Source of the DNA: an uncultured Lachnospiraceae bacterium
GTDB taxonomy: Bacteria; Bacillota; Clostridia; Lachnospirales; Lachnospiraceae
DNA: 11,916 nt
Assembly (NCBI GenBank): GCA_937901625.1
Contig: CALDIE010000307.1
Coordinates: 1-11,916 of the forward strand
Direction of reading: 5' to 3'
This document shows, piece by piece, positions 1 to 7,500 of the stretch (position 1 is the first letter of the stretch; every line of letters starts with the position of its first letter). The notes below the pieces were generated by a model that searched no databases, was not told the origin of the DNA, and saw nothing but the letters and a program-made list of their open reading frames with translations. A program made the position numbers and the translations under genes.

Positions 1-19
1 CACGACGCTCTTTCGATCT
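1..19. other. Illumina adapter-like contig end
   Basis: The first 19 bases, CACGACGCTCTTTCGATCT, match the 3' end of the standard Illumina read-1 adapter (CACGACGCTCTTCCGATCT) at 18 of 19 positions, with one C-to-T difference at position 13. The adapter sequence is recalled from general knowledge; the match can be seen directly. The frame stays open through it, so it could by chance be true carB sequence, but untrimmed adapter at a contig end is the simpler reading. If so, genomic sequence starts near position 20. Confidence 0.7.
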
Positions 20-824
20 CATTCTCACCGCGACGAAAAAGCTCTGTCTCGGGCTGCACGCGGTAGGGCTCGTCAATTTGCAGTATATCGTCGAGGGGCA
101 GTCGCTCTATGTGATCGAGGTGAACCCCAGAGCATCGCGCACGGTGCCGTTCATGAGCAAGTTCACAGGGCTCCCGCTCTGCGACGCGGCAATGCGCGTC
201 TGCCTCGGCGAAAAGCTGCGCGAGATGGAGTACGGCACCGGCTACTACCGACTGCCGCCGTACACCGCAGTGAAGGTGCCGGTGTTCTCGTTTGAGAAGG
301 TCGGCGCGGAATCGCAGCTCGGTCCGGAGATGAAGTCTACCGGTGAGTGCCTGGGAATCGCCGGGACATTTGAAGAAGCGCTCTATAAGGCATTTATCGG
401 TGCGGGGATCGACCTTCCGAAGCATAAGCAGGTGATCTTTACCGTAAAGGATGCGGATAAGGGCGAGGCGATCGGACTTGCAAAACGCTTTGAAAAACTG
501 GGCTATAAGATCTATGCTACCAGAAGTACGGCACAGGCGCTTACCGAAGCCGGCATAAAAGCCAGAAAGGTCAATAAGATCCACCAGGAGTCGCCCACGG
601 TTATGGATCTGATCTTAGGTCATAAGATCGATCTTGTGATCGATACGCCGACGCAGGGACGCGATAAGTCAAGAGACGGATTTTTGATCCGCCGGGTATC
701 CATCGAGACGGGTATTAACTGCCTGACGAGCCTGGATACGGCGAACGCCTTGCTTACGAGTTTGGAGGCCAAGGAAAATCAGGAGGAGTTAACCCTGATC
801 GATATCGCGGACTTAAAGCGATAA
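3..824 (+). CDS. carB: carbamoyl-phosphate synthase large subunit, C-terminal part
   Basis: This is the 3' end of carB. The large subunit makes carbamoyl phosphate from bicarbonate, ammonia released by CarA, and two ATP, feeding pyrimidine and arginine synthesis in the cytoplasm. The frame is open from the left edge, so the start lies outside; about 270 of some 1070 residues remain. The end of the second ATP-grasp domain is visible (GLVNLQYIVEG, then EVNPRASRTVPF with its metal/ATP-binding Glu and Asn), followed by the conserved LGPEMKSTGE. The last ~130 residues form the MGS-like allosteric domain (KVNKIHQESP, IDLVIDTPTQG, GFLIRRVSIETGINC). The TTG at 78 encodes an internal Leu and is not a start. 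Bases 20-350 are clearly richer in G+C and use other codons (CTC, GCG, CGC) than the rest. Residues encoded before about position 20 may be adapter. Confidence 0.95.
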   Translation, partial: RRSFDLILTATKKLCLGLHAVGLVNLQYIVEGQSLYVIEVNPRASRTVPFMSKFTGLPLCDAAMRVCLGEKLREMEYGTGYYRLPPYTAVKVPVFSFEKVGAESQLGPEMKSTGECLGIAGTFEEALYKAFIGAGIDLPKHKQVIFTVKDADKGEAIGLAKRFEKLGYKIYATRSTAQALTEAGIKARKVNKIHQESPTVMDLILGHKIDLVIDTPTQGRDKSRDGFLIRRVSIETGINCLTSLDTANALLTSLEAKENQEELTLIDIADLKR

Positions 825-827
825 GGG

Positions 828-1577
828 ATGGATGAGATGCATCTGTATACGGAAGAGGAACTAAGGGCGCTTAAAAAGGAAAACTATCAGAGACGCTTAG
901 ACAGTGTTTTGGAAAAAGAGACAAAGCGTATGGAAGAAGGCGGAGAGAAAAAACGCCTTCTTCTTCATAGCTGCTGCGGACCGTGCTCGAGTTACTGTTT
1001 GGAATACCTGGCGGAATACTTTGAGATCACGGTCTTTTACTATAACCCCAATATCACCAATGAATCGGAGTACCGTCACAGGGTGGAGGAGCAGAAGCGT
1101 CTGGCGGAAGTATTAGCCAAAGACTTAGGTACACGCTTTACCTACGTGGAGGGGCTCTATGAGCCGAAGAGATACTTTGAGACGGTAAAGGGGACAGAGT
1201 CCTGTGAAGAGGGCGGGATCCGGTGTGTTAAGTGCTTCAGGATGCGTTTGGATGTATCGGCAGCGTATGCCGCCGAAAACGGGTATGACTTTTTTACCAC
1301 GACACTAACTATCTCGCCGATGAAGAATGCTTCGGTCTTAAACGCGCTTGGAGAAGAACAGGGTAAGATCCATGGGATCGAATTTCTTAACTCGGATTTT
1401 AAGAAAAAGAACGGCTATCAGCGCTCCATCGAACTGTGCAAGAAGTACGATCTCTACAGGCAGGACTTCTGCGGATGCTGCTATTCCTTTGCCGAGAGAC
1501 AGAAACAGATCGCGGAAAAGAAGAGAGAAGCGACCGTGGTGGATGAGATCAAAGGTGCGTCGGATGATGAGATGTAA
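828..1577 (+). CDS. queH: epoxyqueuosine reductase QueH (DUF208 family)
   Basis: QueH reduces epoxyqueuosine to queuosine in the anticodon of GUN tRNAs and replaces the cobalamin enzyme QueG in many anaerobes. The 249-residue protein has the family N-terminal cysteine cluster LLLHSCCGPCSS (Cys49, Cys50, Cys53), then VFYYNPNI, a middle pair of cysteines (IRCVKCF), TTTLTISP, and the C-terminal DFCGCCYS. These cysteines match the metal/iron-sulfur ligands described for the family. The gene starts 3 bases after the carB stop, which suggests co-transcription. The start is uncertain: the only Shine-Dalgarno-like run, AAGGG at 823-827, abuts the ATG at 828 but is well spaced (9 bases) from the in-frame ATG at 837, so Met4 may be the real start. 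The polar tail after about residue 225 looks unstructured. Confidence 0.92.
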   Translation: MDEMHLYTEEELRALKKENYQRRLDSVLEKETKRMEEGGEKKRLLLHSCCGPCSSYCLEYLAEYFEITVFYYNPNITNESEYRHRVEEQKRLAEVLAKDLGTRFTYVEGLYEPKRYFETVKGTESCEEGGIRCVKCFRMRLDVSAAYAAENGYDFFTTTLTISPMKNASVLNALGEEQGKIHGIEFLNSDFKKKNGYQRSIELCKKYDLYRQDFCGCCYSFAERQKQIAEKKREATVVDEIKGASDDEM

Positions 1578-1708
1578 GATGAATAAAAACGAATAAAAAC
1601 TTTGTTATGGACGGAATGCATATTTTTGAGTAAGATAGTAAGATAATAATAGGGTTCCGGATAGTGGAACGAAAAGAGTAAATAAAGAAACAGGTAAGGA
1701 TAGTAAGA

Positions 1709-3475
1709 ATGAAGAAATTTTTGGAGACGGTCTCGGAAGAGATGAAAGCCGCTTTTGAAAAGGCCGGGTACGACAGGGAGTTGGGAAAGGTAAGCGTCAG
1801 CAACCGCCCTGATCTGTGCGAATTTCAGTGTAACGGTGCCATGGCGGGAGCAAAAATCTATAAGAAAGCTCCGATCATGATCGCAAATGAGATCGTGGAA
1901 CAGTTAAAGGATTCGGGGTGCTTCTCGGAAGCGGAGGCCGTGATGCCCGGATTTTTAAATCTTAAATTAAACCCCGCCTTTGTAAAGAAGTATCTTGAAG
2001 AGATGAATCAGGCAGAGCGCTTCGGCGTAGAGACACCCGGTAAGACAGAGACGATCGTCATCGACTACGGCGGACCGAATGTGGCAAAGCCTTTGCATGT
2101 AGGGCACTTGCGCCCGGCCATCATTGGAGAGAGTATCAAGAGGATCGAACGGTACGTCGGACATAAGGTGATAGGCGATGTGCACTTAGGAGACTGGGGT
2201 ATGCCGCTTGGACAGATCATTACCGAGTTAAGAGAGCGGAAACCGGATCTTATCTACTTTGATGAAAGTTACGAAGGGGAGTATCCGGAAGAACCGCCTT
2301 TTACCATCGCAGAGTTAGAAGAGATCTATCCGTGTGCGAGCGGAAAGTGCAAAAAGGATGAGGAGTATAAGGCAAGAGCCCTGCAGGCAACGGCGGATCT
2401 GCAATCCGGTAGAAGAGGGTATCGTGCGATCTGGAAACATATCTTAAAGGTATCGGTGACCGACCTTAAGAAAAATTATGAAAAACTGGATGTCCATTTT
2501 GATCTGTGGATGGGTGAGTCCGATGTGGATGATCTGATCCCGGGGATGGTGGAAGACTTAAAGAAGGGCGGGTATGCCTACTATTCCGACGGAGCGTTGG
2601 TCGTAGATGTTAAGGAGGAGAGTGATAAGAAAGAACTGCCTCCCTGTATCGTCCTTAAGTCCGATGGAGCGGCAAATTACGAGACGACGGATCTGGCAAC
2701 GATCCTGTATCGTGAGAGGGAGTTTGCTCCGGATGCTATCCTCTACGTAGTAGATAAGCGTCAGGAACTGCACTTTGTACAGGTCTTCCGTACCGCTAAG
2801 AAGTCGGGGATCGCAAGAGAGAGTACATCACTGGAATTCATCGGATTCGGTACCATGAACAGCGCCAACGGAACGGCCATCAAGACCAGAGACGGCGGTG
2901 TGTTAAGGCTTGAATACCTCCTTAGGCAGATCGAGGATCAGATGTATGAAAAGATCCGTGAGAATAAGGAACTGCCGGAAGAGGAAGCGCATGAGACGGC
3001 GAGAAAGGTAGCCTTAGCGGCCATCAAATATGGGGATCTTTCCAATCAGGCATCCAAGGATTATATCTTTGATCTGGAGCGCTTTACGTCCTTTGAGGGA
3101 GATACAGGTCCTTACCTGCTCTATACAATGGTGCGTATCAAGTCCATCTTAAATAAGTACCGTGAAAGCGGTAAGTCCACGGAAGGACTTGAGTTAAATG
3201 TACCTGAGGAGAAGGCAGAAAAGGAACTGATGACGGAACTGGCCGGATTTGGCGCGATGATCGAGACGGCAGCCGTCGAGCGCGCACCGCATAAGGTATG
3301 CGCCTATGTCTATGCCGTAGCCAATGCGTTTAATTCTTTCTACCACGGAACGAAGATCTTATCGGAAGAGGATGAGAAGAAGCAGCAGGGTTATATAGCA
3401 CTCTTAACATTGACTTTAAGGCTCCTTGAAAGCAGCATCGAACTGCTTGGATTTGAAGCGCCGGAGAGGATGTAA
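1709..3475 (+). CDS. argS: arginyl-tRNA synthetase
   Basis: This class I aminoacyl-tRNA synthetase charges tRNA-Arg in the cytoplasm. The 588 residues match the normal family length. The N-terminal additive domain covers roughly residues 1-110 (NRPDLCEFQCNGAM). The catalytic Rossmann fold carries the HIGH-type motif as PLHVGHLR (His130 to His133) and the family-specific KSDGAANYETTDLA. A canonical KMSKS is absent, replaced by AIKTRDGG near residue 390, which is usual for many ArgRS. The C-terminal DALR anticodon-binding domain (about 460-588) ends in a typical terminal Met. The ATG at 1709 has AAGGA at 1696-1700, 8 bases upstream. A 131-base gap separates it from queH; I see no clear terminator or consensus promoter there. 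Confidence 0.96.
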   Translation: MKKFLETVSEEMKAAFEKAGYDRELGKVSVSNRPDLCEFQCNGAMAGAKIYKKAPIMIANEIVEQLKDSGCFSEAEAVMPGFLNLKLNPAFVKKYLEEMNQAERFGVETPGKTETIVIDYGGPNVAKPLHVGHLRPAIIGESIKRIERYVGHKVIGDVHLGDWGMPLGQIITELRERKPDLIYFDESYEGEYPEEPPFTIAELEEIYPCASGKCKKDEEYKARALQATADLQSGRRGYRAIWKHILKVSVTDLKKNYEKLDVHFDLWMGESDVDDLIPGMVEDLKKGGYAYYSDGALVVDVKEESDKKELPPCIVLKSDGAANYETTDLATILYREREFAPDAILYVVDKRQELHFVQVFRTAKKSGIARESTSLEFIGFGTMNSANGTAIKTRDGGVLRLEYLLRQIEDQMYEKIRENKELPEEEAHETARKVALAAIKYGDLSNQASKDYIFDLERFTSFEGDTGPYLLYTMVRIKSILNKYRESGKSTEGLELNVPEEKAEKELMTELAGFGAMIETAAVERAPHKVCAYVYAVANAFNSFYHGTKILSEEDEKKQQGYIALLTLTLRLLESSIELLGFEAPERM

Positions 3476-3586
3476 GAGGAGAGTAAAAACGGTGGATCAC
3501 GTCTCTGGTTGGGCGGGGTACATAGATGAAGTAATGTGTGTAAGCCAGGAGAGGGAGGGCGAAAGGTCTTCCGGAAAGGAGAAATC

Positions 3587-3790
3587 ATGGCAGAGGCAAA
3601 AAAGAGTGTATACCTGGAGTTTGGCGACAGGCAGTTTGATCTCAAGAAGGTCGAGGAAGAGGCAAAAAAGGATTACAGGAAAAACAACAAAGCAGCTTTA
3701 AAGAACATGAATCTCTATGTAAAGCCAGAGGACGGTAAGGCGTACTACACCGCTAACGACGATTCCGTAAGCGGATCCGTGGATCTGTAA
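3587..3790 (+). CDS. small DUF6465 family protein
   Basis: A 67-residue soluble, highly charged protein. It resembles the DUF6465 family common in Lachnospiraceae: a short strand (VYLEFGDRQFDLKKV), a Lys/Glu-rich helix, then the recognisable LYVKPEDGKAYYTAND and an acidic end. Family members are often longer, with a Lys/Ala/Thr-rich N-terminal tail; this one lacks it. No function is known and I infer none. The start at 3587 is chosen because AAAGGAG at 3575-3581 lies 5 bases upstream; the frame is open upstream to 3536 without a ribosome binding site. It follows argS by 111 bases on the same strand and precedes the tRNA promoter. Confidence 0.8.
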   Translation: MAEAKKSVYLEFGDRQFDLKKVEEEAKKDYRKNNKAALKNMNLYVKPEDGKAYYTANDDSVSGSVDL

Positions 3791-3823
3791 AAAATAAGAT
3801 TGGTCGAAAATTACGAAAAATCA

Positions 3824-3852
3824 TTGACAGATATCGGCACCGTGAGTATAAT
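3824..3852 (+). promoter_or_regulatory. consensus sigma-A promoter of the tRNA operon
   Basis: A perfect -35 TTGACA (3824-3829) and perfect -10 TATAAT (3847-3852) are separated by exactly 17 bases. Transcription would start near 3859, about 20 bases before the tRNA-Val 5' end. Such an ideal promoter suits stable RNA genes. Confidence 0.93.
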
Positions 3853-3879
3853 AGCACTTGTGTGATTTGAGGCACAGAT

Positions 3880-3952
3880 GGGGTCTTAGCTCAGCTGGGA
3901 GAGCATCTGCCTTACAAGCAGAGGGTCATAGGTTCGAGCCCTATAACTTCCA
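3880..3952 (+). tRNA. tRNA-Val(TAC), acceptor stem poorly paired
   Basis: The cloverleaf is clear in three arms: D stem GCTC/GAGC, anticodon stem TCTGC/GCAGA with loop CTTACAA (anticodon TAC at 3913-3915, valine), and T stem ATAGG/CCTAT with loop TTCGAGC. The acceptor stem is odd: 5' GGGGTCT faces 3' AACTTCC, giving two G-C pairs, two G-U wobbles, two mismatches (U5-C68, C6-A67) and one U-A pair. The discriminator is A73 and no CCA is encoded. The body is intact, so the identity is secure; whether the molecule is functional is less so. It is followed after 3 bases by tRNA-Met. Confidence 0.9.
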
Positions 3953-3955
3953 TAT

Positions 3956-4029
3956 GGCGAGATAGCTCAGCTGGCTAGAGCACACGGTTCATACCCGTGG
4001 TGTCGAGGGTTCGAGTCCCCCTCTCGCTA
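3956..4029 (+). tRNA. tRNA-Met(CAT), elongator type
   Basis: The acceptor stem GGCGAGA/TCTCGCT pairs throughout, with the G1-U72 wobble usual for elongator Met tRNA in Firmicutes. The D stem is GCTC/GAGC. The anticodon stem CACGG/CCGTG carries loop TTCATAC with anticodon CAT at 3990-3992. It lacks the initiator's unpaired 1-72 position and three G-C pairs of the anticodon stem; a lysidine-type tRNA-Ile2 is the other possibility but is less likely. The T stem GAGGG/CCCCC contains one A-C mismatch (4006 with 4020). No CCA is encoded. It is co-transcribed with tRNA-Val. Confidence 0.93.
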
Positions 4030-4035
4030 CGAAGT

Positions 4036-4063
4036 AAGGAGATCCGAATGGATTTCCTTTTTT
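4036..4063 (+). terminator. Rho-independent terminator of the tRNA operon
   Basis: A 10-bp stem (AAGGAGATCC, 4036-4045, with GGATTTCCTT, 4050-4059; one G-U pair), a 4-base loop GAAT and a run of six T (4058-4063). It lies 6 bases past the tRNA-Met end and marks the likely left boundary of the AT-rich island. Confidence 0.93.
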
Positions 4064-4305
4064 GTTGTCTTTGGAGGATAGTAAAAGTCGGCAGGAGAAA
4101 TATTGGAGATAGAGAGACATTTGTGGGGATTATATAAAAATGAGGAATTATATTTTATATCAAAGCAAAAAAAATTTTGCAGCCTGGAAAATAATGAGAC
4201 ATGCTAAAGTGTATAATAGAAGATATGGAAGGGTATTAACGAAATGGAGTATAGGAAGAATATGAATAATGCTGAAGAGGTAAAAAAGGGGAAAAAGGGG
4301 GAAAG
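4064..4305. other. AT-rich spacer with no recognised gene
   Basis: I see no convincing gene, RNA or CRISPR repeat here. An isolated perfect -10-like TATAAT sits at 4212-4217 on the plus strand, but no reasonable -35 lies 16-18 bases upstream. Bases 4282-4314 form a pure purine run of alternating A and G blocks, directly beyond the end of the tracrRNA. Confidence 0.5.
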
Positions 4306-4331
4306 AAAAAAAGACTTCGAAAAGTCTTTTT
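4306..4331 (-). terminator. terminator of the tracrRNA
   Basis: A perfect 10-bp stem (AAAAAGACTT, 4308-4317, with AAGTCTTTTT, 4322-4331) around a 4-base loop. Read on the minus strand it ends in seven U residues (complement of 4306-4312). The A-flanked stem might also work weakly on the plus strand. Confidence 0.9.
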
Positions 4332-4400
4332 AAATCCGCACAATGCGGTCCGTAAACGGTGTTTTCGGTTAAACCTTATTTGCACTCGCCTTGTTAATTC
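4306..4400 (-). ncRNA. type II CRISPR tracrRNA
   Basis: Read on the minus strand, this segment has the order of parts of a type II-A tracrRNA. First comes an anti-repeat (AACAAGGC, then GAGT, then GCAAATAAGG, parallel to AAGU and UAAAAUAAGG of the S. pyogenes molecule). A nexus-like GGTTTAACC follows, then the short hairpins CCGTTTACGG (4350-4359) and CCGCA/TGCGG (4336-4348), and the U-tailed terminator. It would pair with crRNA repeats and be bound by Cas9. It lies just upstream of and divergent from cas9, a common place for a tracrRNA. The 5' end near 4400 is inferred from the promoter at 4407-4435; a longer form starting further right is possible. No sequence complementary to the anti-repeat exists elsewhere in the window, so the partner repeats lie elsewhere or are lost. 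Confidence 0.85.
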
Positions 4401-4406
4401 TCTTTA

Positions 4407-4435
4407 AAATTAGCATAGAAGACCGGGTTCGTCAA
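4407..4435 (-). promoter_or_regulatory. probable tracrRNA promoter
   Basis: On the minus strand TTGACG (complement of 4430-4435) is followed after 17 bases by TAATTT (complement of 4407-4412), with TGC just before it forming an extended -10. Transcription would start near 4400 and give a tracrRNA of about 95 bases. The -10 matches the consensus only partly, so this is a candidate. Confidence 0.5.
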
Positions 4436-4505
4436 GAGATCTTCATCAGATTTTTTGAAATATAGATACCATTTTTGGGACTAAAAAAATGATATAAGGA
4501 AGTAA

Positions 4506-4514
4506 TGGTATAAA
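4506..4514 (+). promoter_or_regulatory. probable cas9 promoter (extended -10)
   Basis: TGGTATAAA is an extended -10 element (TGN plus TATAAA at 4509-4514). No good -35 is present. The start of transcription would be near 4521, leaving a 53-base leader before cas9. The -10 overlaps one arm of an 8-bp inverted repeat (ATACCATT at 4466-4473, AATGGTAT at 4504-4511). Confidence 0.5.
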
Positions 4515-4573
4515 CAAGCGTGTAAATTATTTGGAAATATGAATCATAAATATTACTCGGAAGGGAGAACCAT

Positions 4574-7500
4574 ATGGAAAAACAGAAGTATTATATTGGC
4601 TTGGATATGGGTACATCTACGGTTGGATGGGCGGTGACGGATGATACGTATCATCTGATTCGCCGCAAGGGAAAAGATATGTGGGGAATCCGGGAGTTTG
4701 AAGAGGCAGAAACATCTGCGGAAAGAAGAACTCATAGAATTGCCAGAAGAAGAATACAGAGGTCTAAGGTTAGGGTAGGATTGCTTAAGGAGTATTTTGA
4801 TGAGGCCATCCGTGAAGTTGACCCGTATTTTTATATTCGTTTGGAAAATAGTAAGTATTATCCCGAGGATAAGGATGAAGAAGTCAGGACTCCTAATGGG
4901 ATTTTTAATGATCCCGGCTTTACGGATAAAGATTATTATGAGAAATACCCTACGATTTTTCATTTGAGAAAGGAATTGATCGAAAATGAAAATGCGCCTT
5001 ATGATGTCAGATTGGTTTATCTCGCTATTTTGAACCTGTTCAAAAGAAGAGGACATTTTTTGAATTCCAGTTTGAAAATTGATAGTGGAAATAACGAATT
5101 CAAACTTTCGGACGCCTATAATAATTTGCTTGCCGCACTGGAAGAACATATGGCTGAGGATGAAATTATTGAATTTCCGGAGATTAAAACGCAAGAGACA
5201 TATTCGAGACTGCAAGAAATTCTGGGAACCAGAGATTACGGTAAAAAGCAAAAGGCGGAAATGGTGGCAGAATTACTTGAGGTAGACAGAAAGCAAAAGC
5301 AACAAATGGAGATCATCAATGGTTTTGTCGGACTGTCGATCGATTGTAATAAACTTTTTAAATCAGAGGCAGAAGAAAAAGTGACTGCAAAGTTTTCTGA
5401 TTTTGGATATGCAGATAAAGAACCGGAGATTTTGGAACAGTTAGGAGATGATTTCGGTTCAATCTTACTGGCGATCAAAGCGGTATATGATATTGGATCT
5501 TTGACAGAGATACTAAAAGGAGAAAAGTATCTCTCCTTTGCAAGGGTAAAGGATTATGAGCAGCACAAGAAAGATCTGGTATTGTTAAAAAAGCTTGTAA
5601 AAAAATATACTCCCGGGCAATATGATTATTTCTTCCGCCAAGCGGAAAAAGGAACATATAGCGCATATGTGAATAGCGTAAATACGGAAAAGTATAATAG
5701 TCTCGGATCTAAAGACAGTAAGCCTAACAGAAGAAATATGAAAGAAAGATCCAGAGAAGATTTTTATAAGGGAGTAAAAAAGCTCTTAAAGTGCATGCCT
5801 GTGGACGATCCGGAAGTTGTGGATGTGGTCCAAAGAATTGATAATGAGACATTTATGCCGAAACAGTTAACGGCAGGAAACGGAATTATTCCCAACCAGA
5901 TCCATGCAATGGAAATGAAGAAAATTCTGGATAATGCATCTGAATATCTGCCTTTTCTGAATGATATAGACGATAGTAATCTAACCGTTAAGGAGAGAAT
6001 TCTTCGTTTGTACACATTCACTTTCCCTTACTATATCGGACCGGTGTCTGAAAACAGTAAAACCGGATGGGTAATCCGTAAAGAGGGATATGAAAAAGGA
6101 AAGGTATTACCTTGGGAACTGGATCAGAAGATCGACCGTTCGGAGACTGCCAGAAAATTTATTGACCGGATGGTTCGAAGATGCACATATCTGAATGATG
6201 AAATGGTTATGCCTAAGGGATCCTTAAAGTATGAGAGATATTGTGTTTTGAATGAAATCAACAATATCCGGATCGATAATGTTCGAATTGATAATGAACT
6301 GAAAAAGAGACTGTTTAATGAGATTTACAAATCAGGAAAAAAGCCAAGCAGAAAAAAGGTAGAAGAATTTCTTTATAAAAATGGGATTCCCAAAGAATCG
6401 CAGATTGCCGGGATAGACAAGGATTTGAATAACGCTCTTAGCTCCTATGGAAAGTTTTACGCTATTTTTGGAGAAGAACTGGAAAAGGACGAGGTTAAGA
6501 AGATGGTGGAAGATATTATCTTCCGCTGTACAGTGTATGGGGATTCCAAGGAATTTATCGTTGATTATATCAAAGAGCATTATCCGGAGACGAAGTATCC
6601 TGAATTAACCGATAAAACCATTAAACGTATCCTTGGGTTTAAGTTCAAGGATTGGGGAAGGTTTTCGGAGGAAATGTTGGATCTTTCCGGGTGTAATTAT
6701 GAAACGGGTGAAGTGTATTCCATCCTTACGGCTTTATGGGAGACAAATTACAATTTTATGGAATTGATCAACAGCGAGGCTTTTGAGTACAAGAAGCTGT
6801 TAGAGGAGAAGAGCAGTATTTCCATACACTCTCTTTCGGATGTTACACCCGAGTTGCTGGAAGAATATTATTTCAGCGCACCGGTAAGAAAGATGATCAT
6901 GCAGACGATGGGAGTGATAAAGGAAATCGTTCAGATCATGAAGGGGGAGCCGGAGAAAATCTTTATAGAGATGACCAGAACGGACGAAGAAAAGGGAGAT
7001 AAAGGCAGAAAAGATTCCAGAAAGAAAGCACTTTTGGAGCTCTATAAGAATGTTTCGGATGAAATGCACGAAAAGGGATATTGGAGTCAATTGATAGAGA
7101 ATGCAGATGCCAGTGGAAGACTTCGCAGTAAGAAGATGTATCTGTATATTAAACAGATGGGAAGAGATATGTATACAGGTAAGCCTATCGATCTGGATGA
7201 TCTGTTTGATGATACCAAGTATGATATTGATCATATTTATCCCAGACATTTTGTAAAAGACGATAATATTGAAAATAATCTTGTCTTGGTAAATAAGGAA
7301 TCAAATAATCGCAAGAAGGATATCTATCCGATTCCTGAGTTTATTAAGAGAAATCCGGAAGTCACTAAACTTTGGGATATTTTACATAATAAAGGGCTGA
7401 TCAATGATACTAAATATGCAAGATTGAGAAGCAATGAACCTTTCACCGAAGAACAAATGGCCGGGTTTATTGCCAGACAGTTAGTTGAAACCAGTCAGGG

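Noticed and set aside
3536..3586. Longer start for the DUF6465 protein at 3536
   Set aside because: There is no ribosome binding site there, whereas AAAGGAG lies 5 bases before the ATG at 3587.
4212..4217. TATAAT as a plus-strand promoter
   Set aside because: No -35 element at a workable distance and no gene follows before the tracrRNA terminator hairpin.
4064..4573. CRISPR array upstream of cas9
   Set aside because: No spaced direct repeats are present. The only sequence related to a repeat is the single anti-repeat of the tracrRNA.
4553..5251. Long minus-strand open frame of 232 residues overlapping the start of cas9
   Set aside because: It lies wholly opposite a strongly supported cas9 N-terminus, has no recognisable domain, and its composition (rich in Ile, Phe, Ser) is that of an antisense shadow.
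6800..7249. Minus-strand open frame of 149 residues within cas9
   Set aside because: It overlaps the RuvC-II and HNH coding region, has no ribosome binding site and no known motif.
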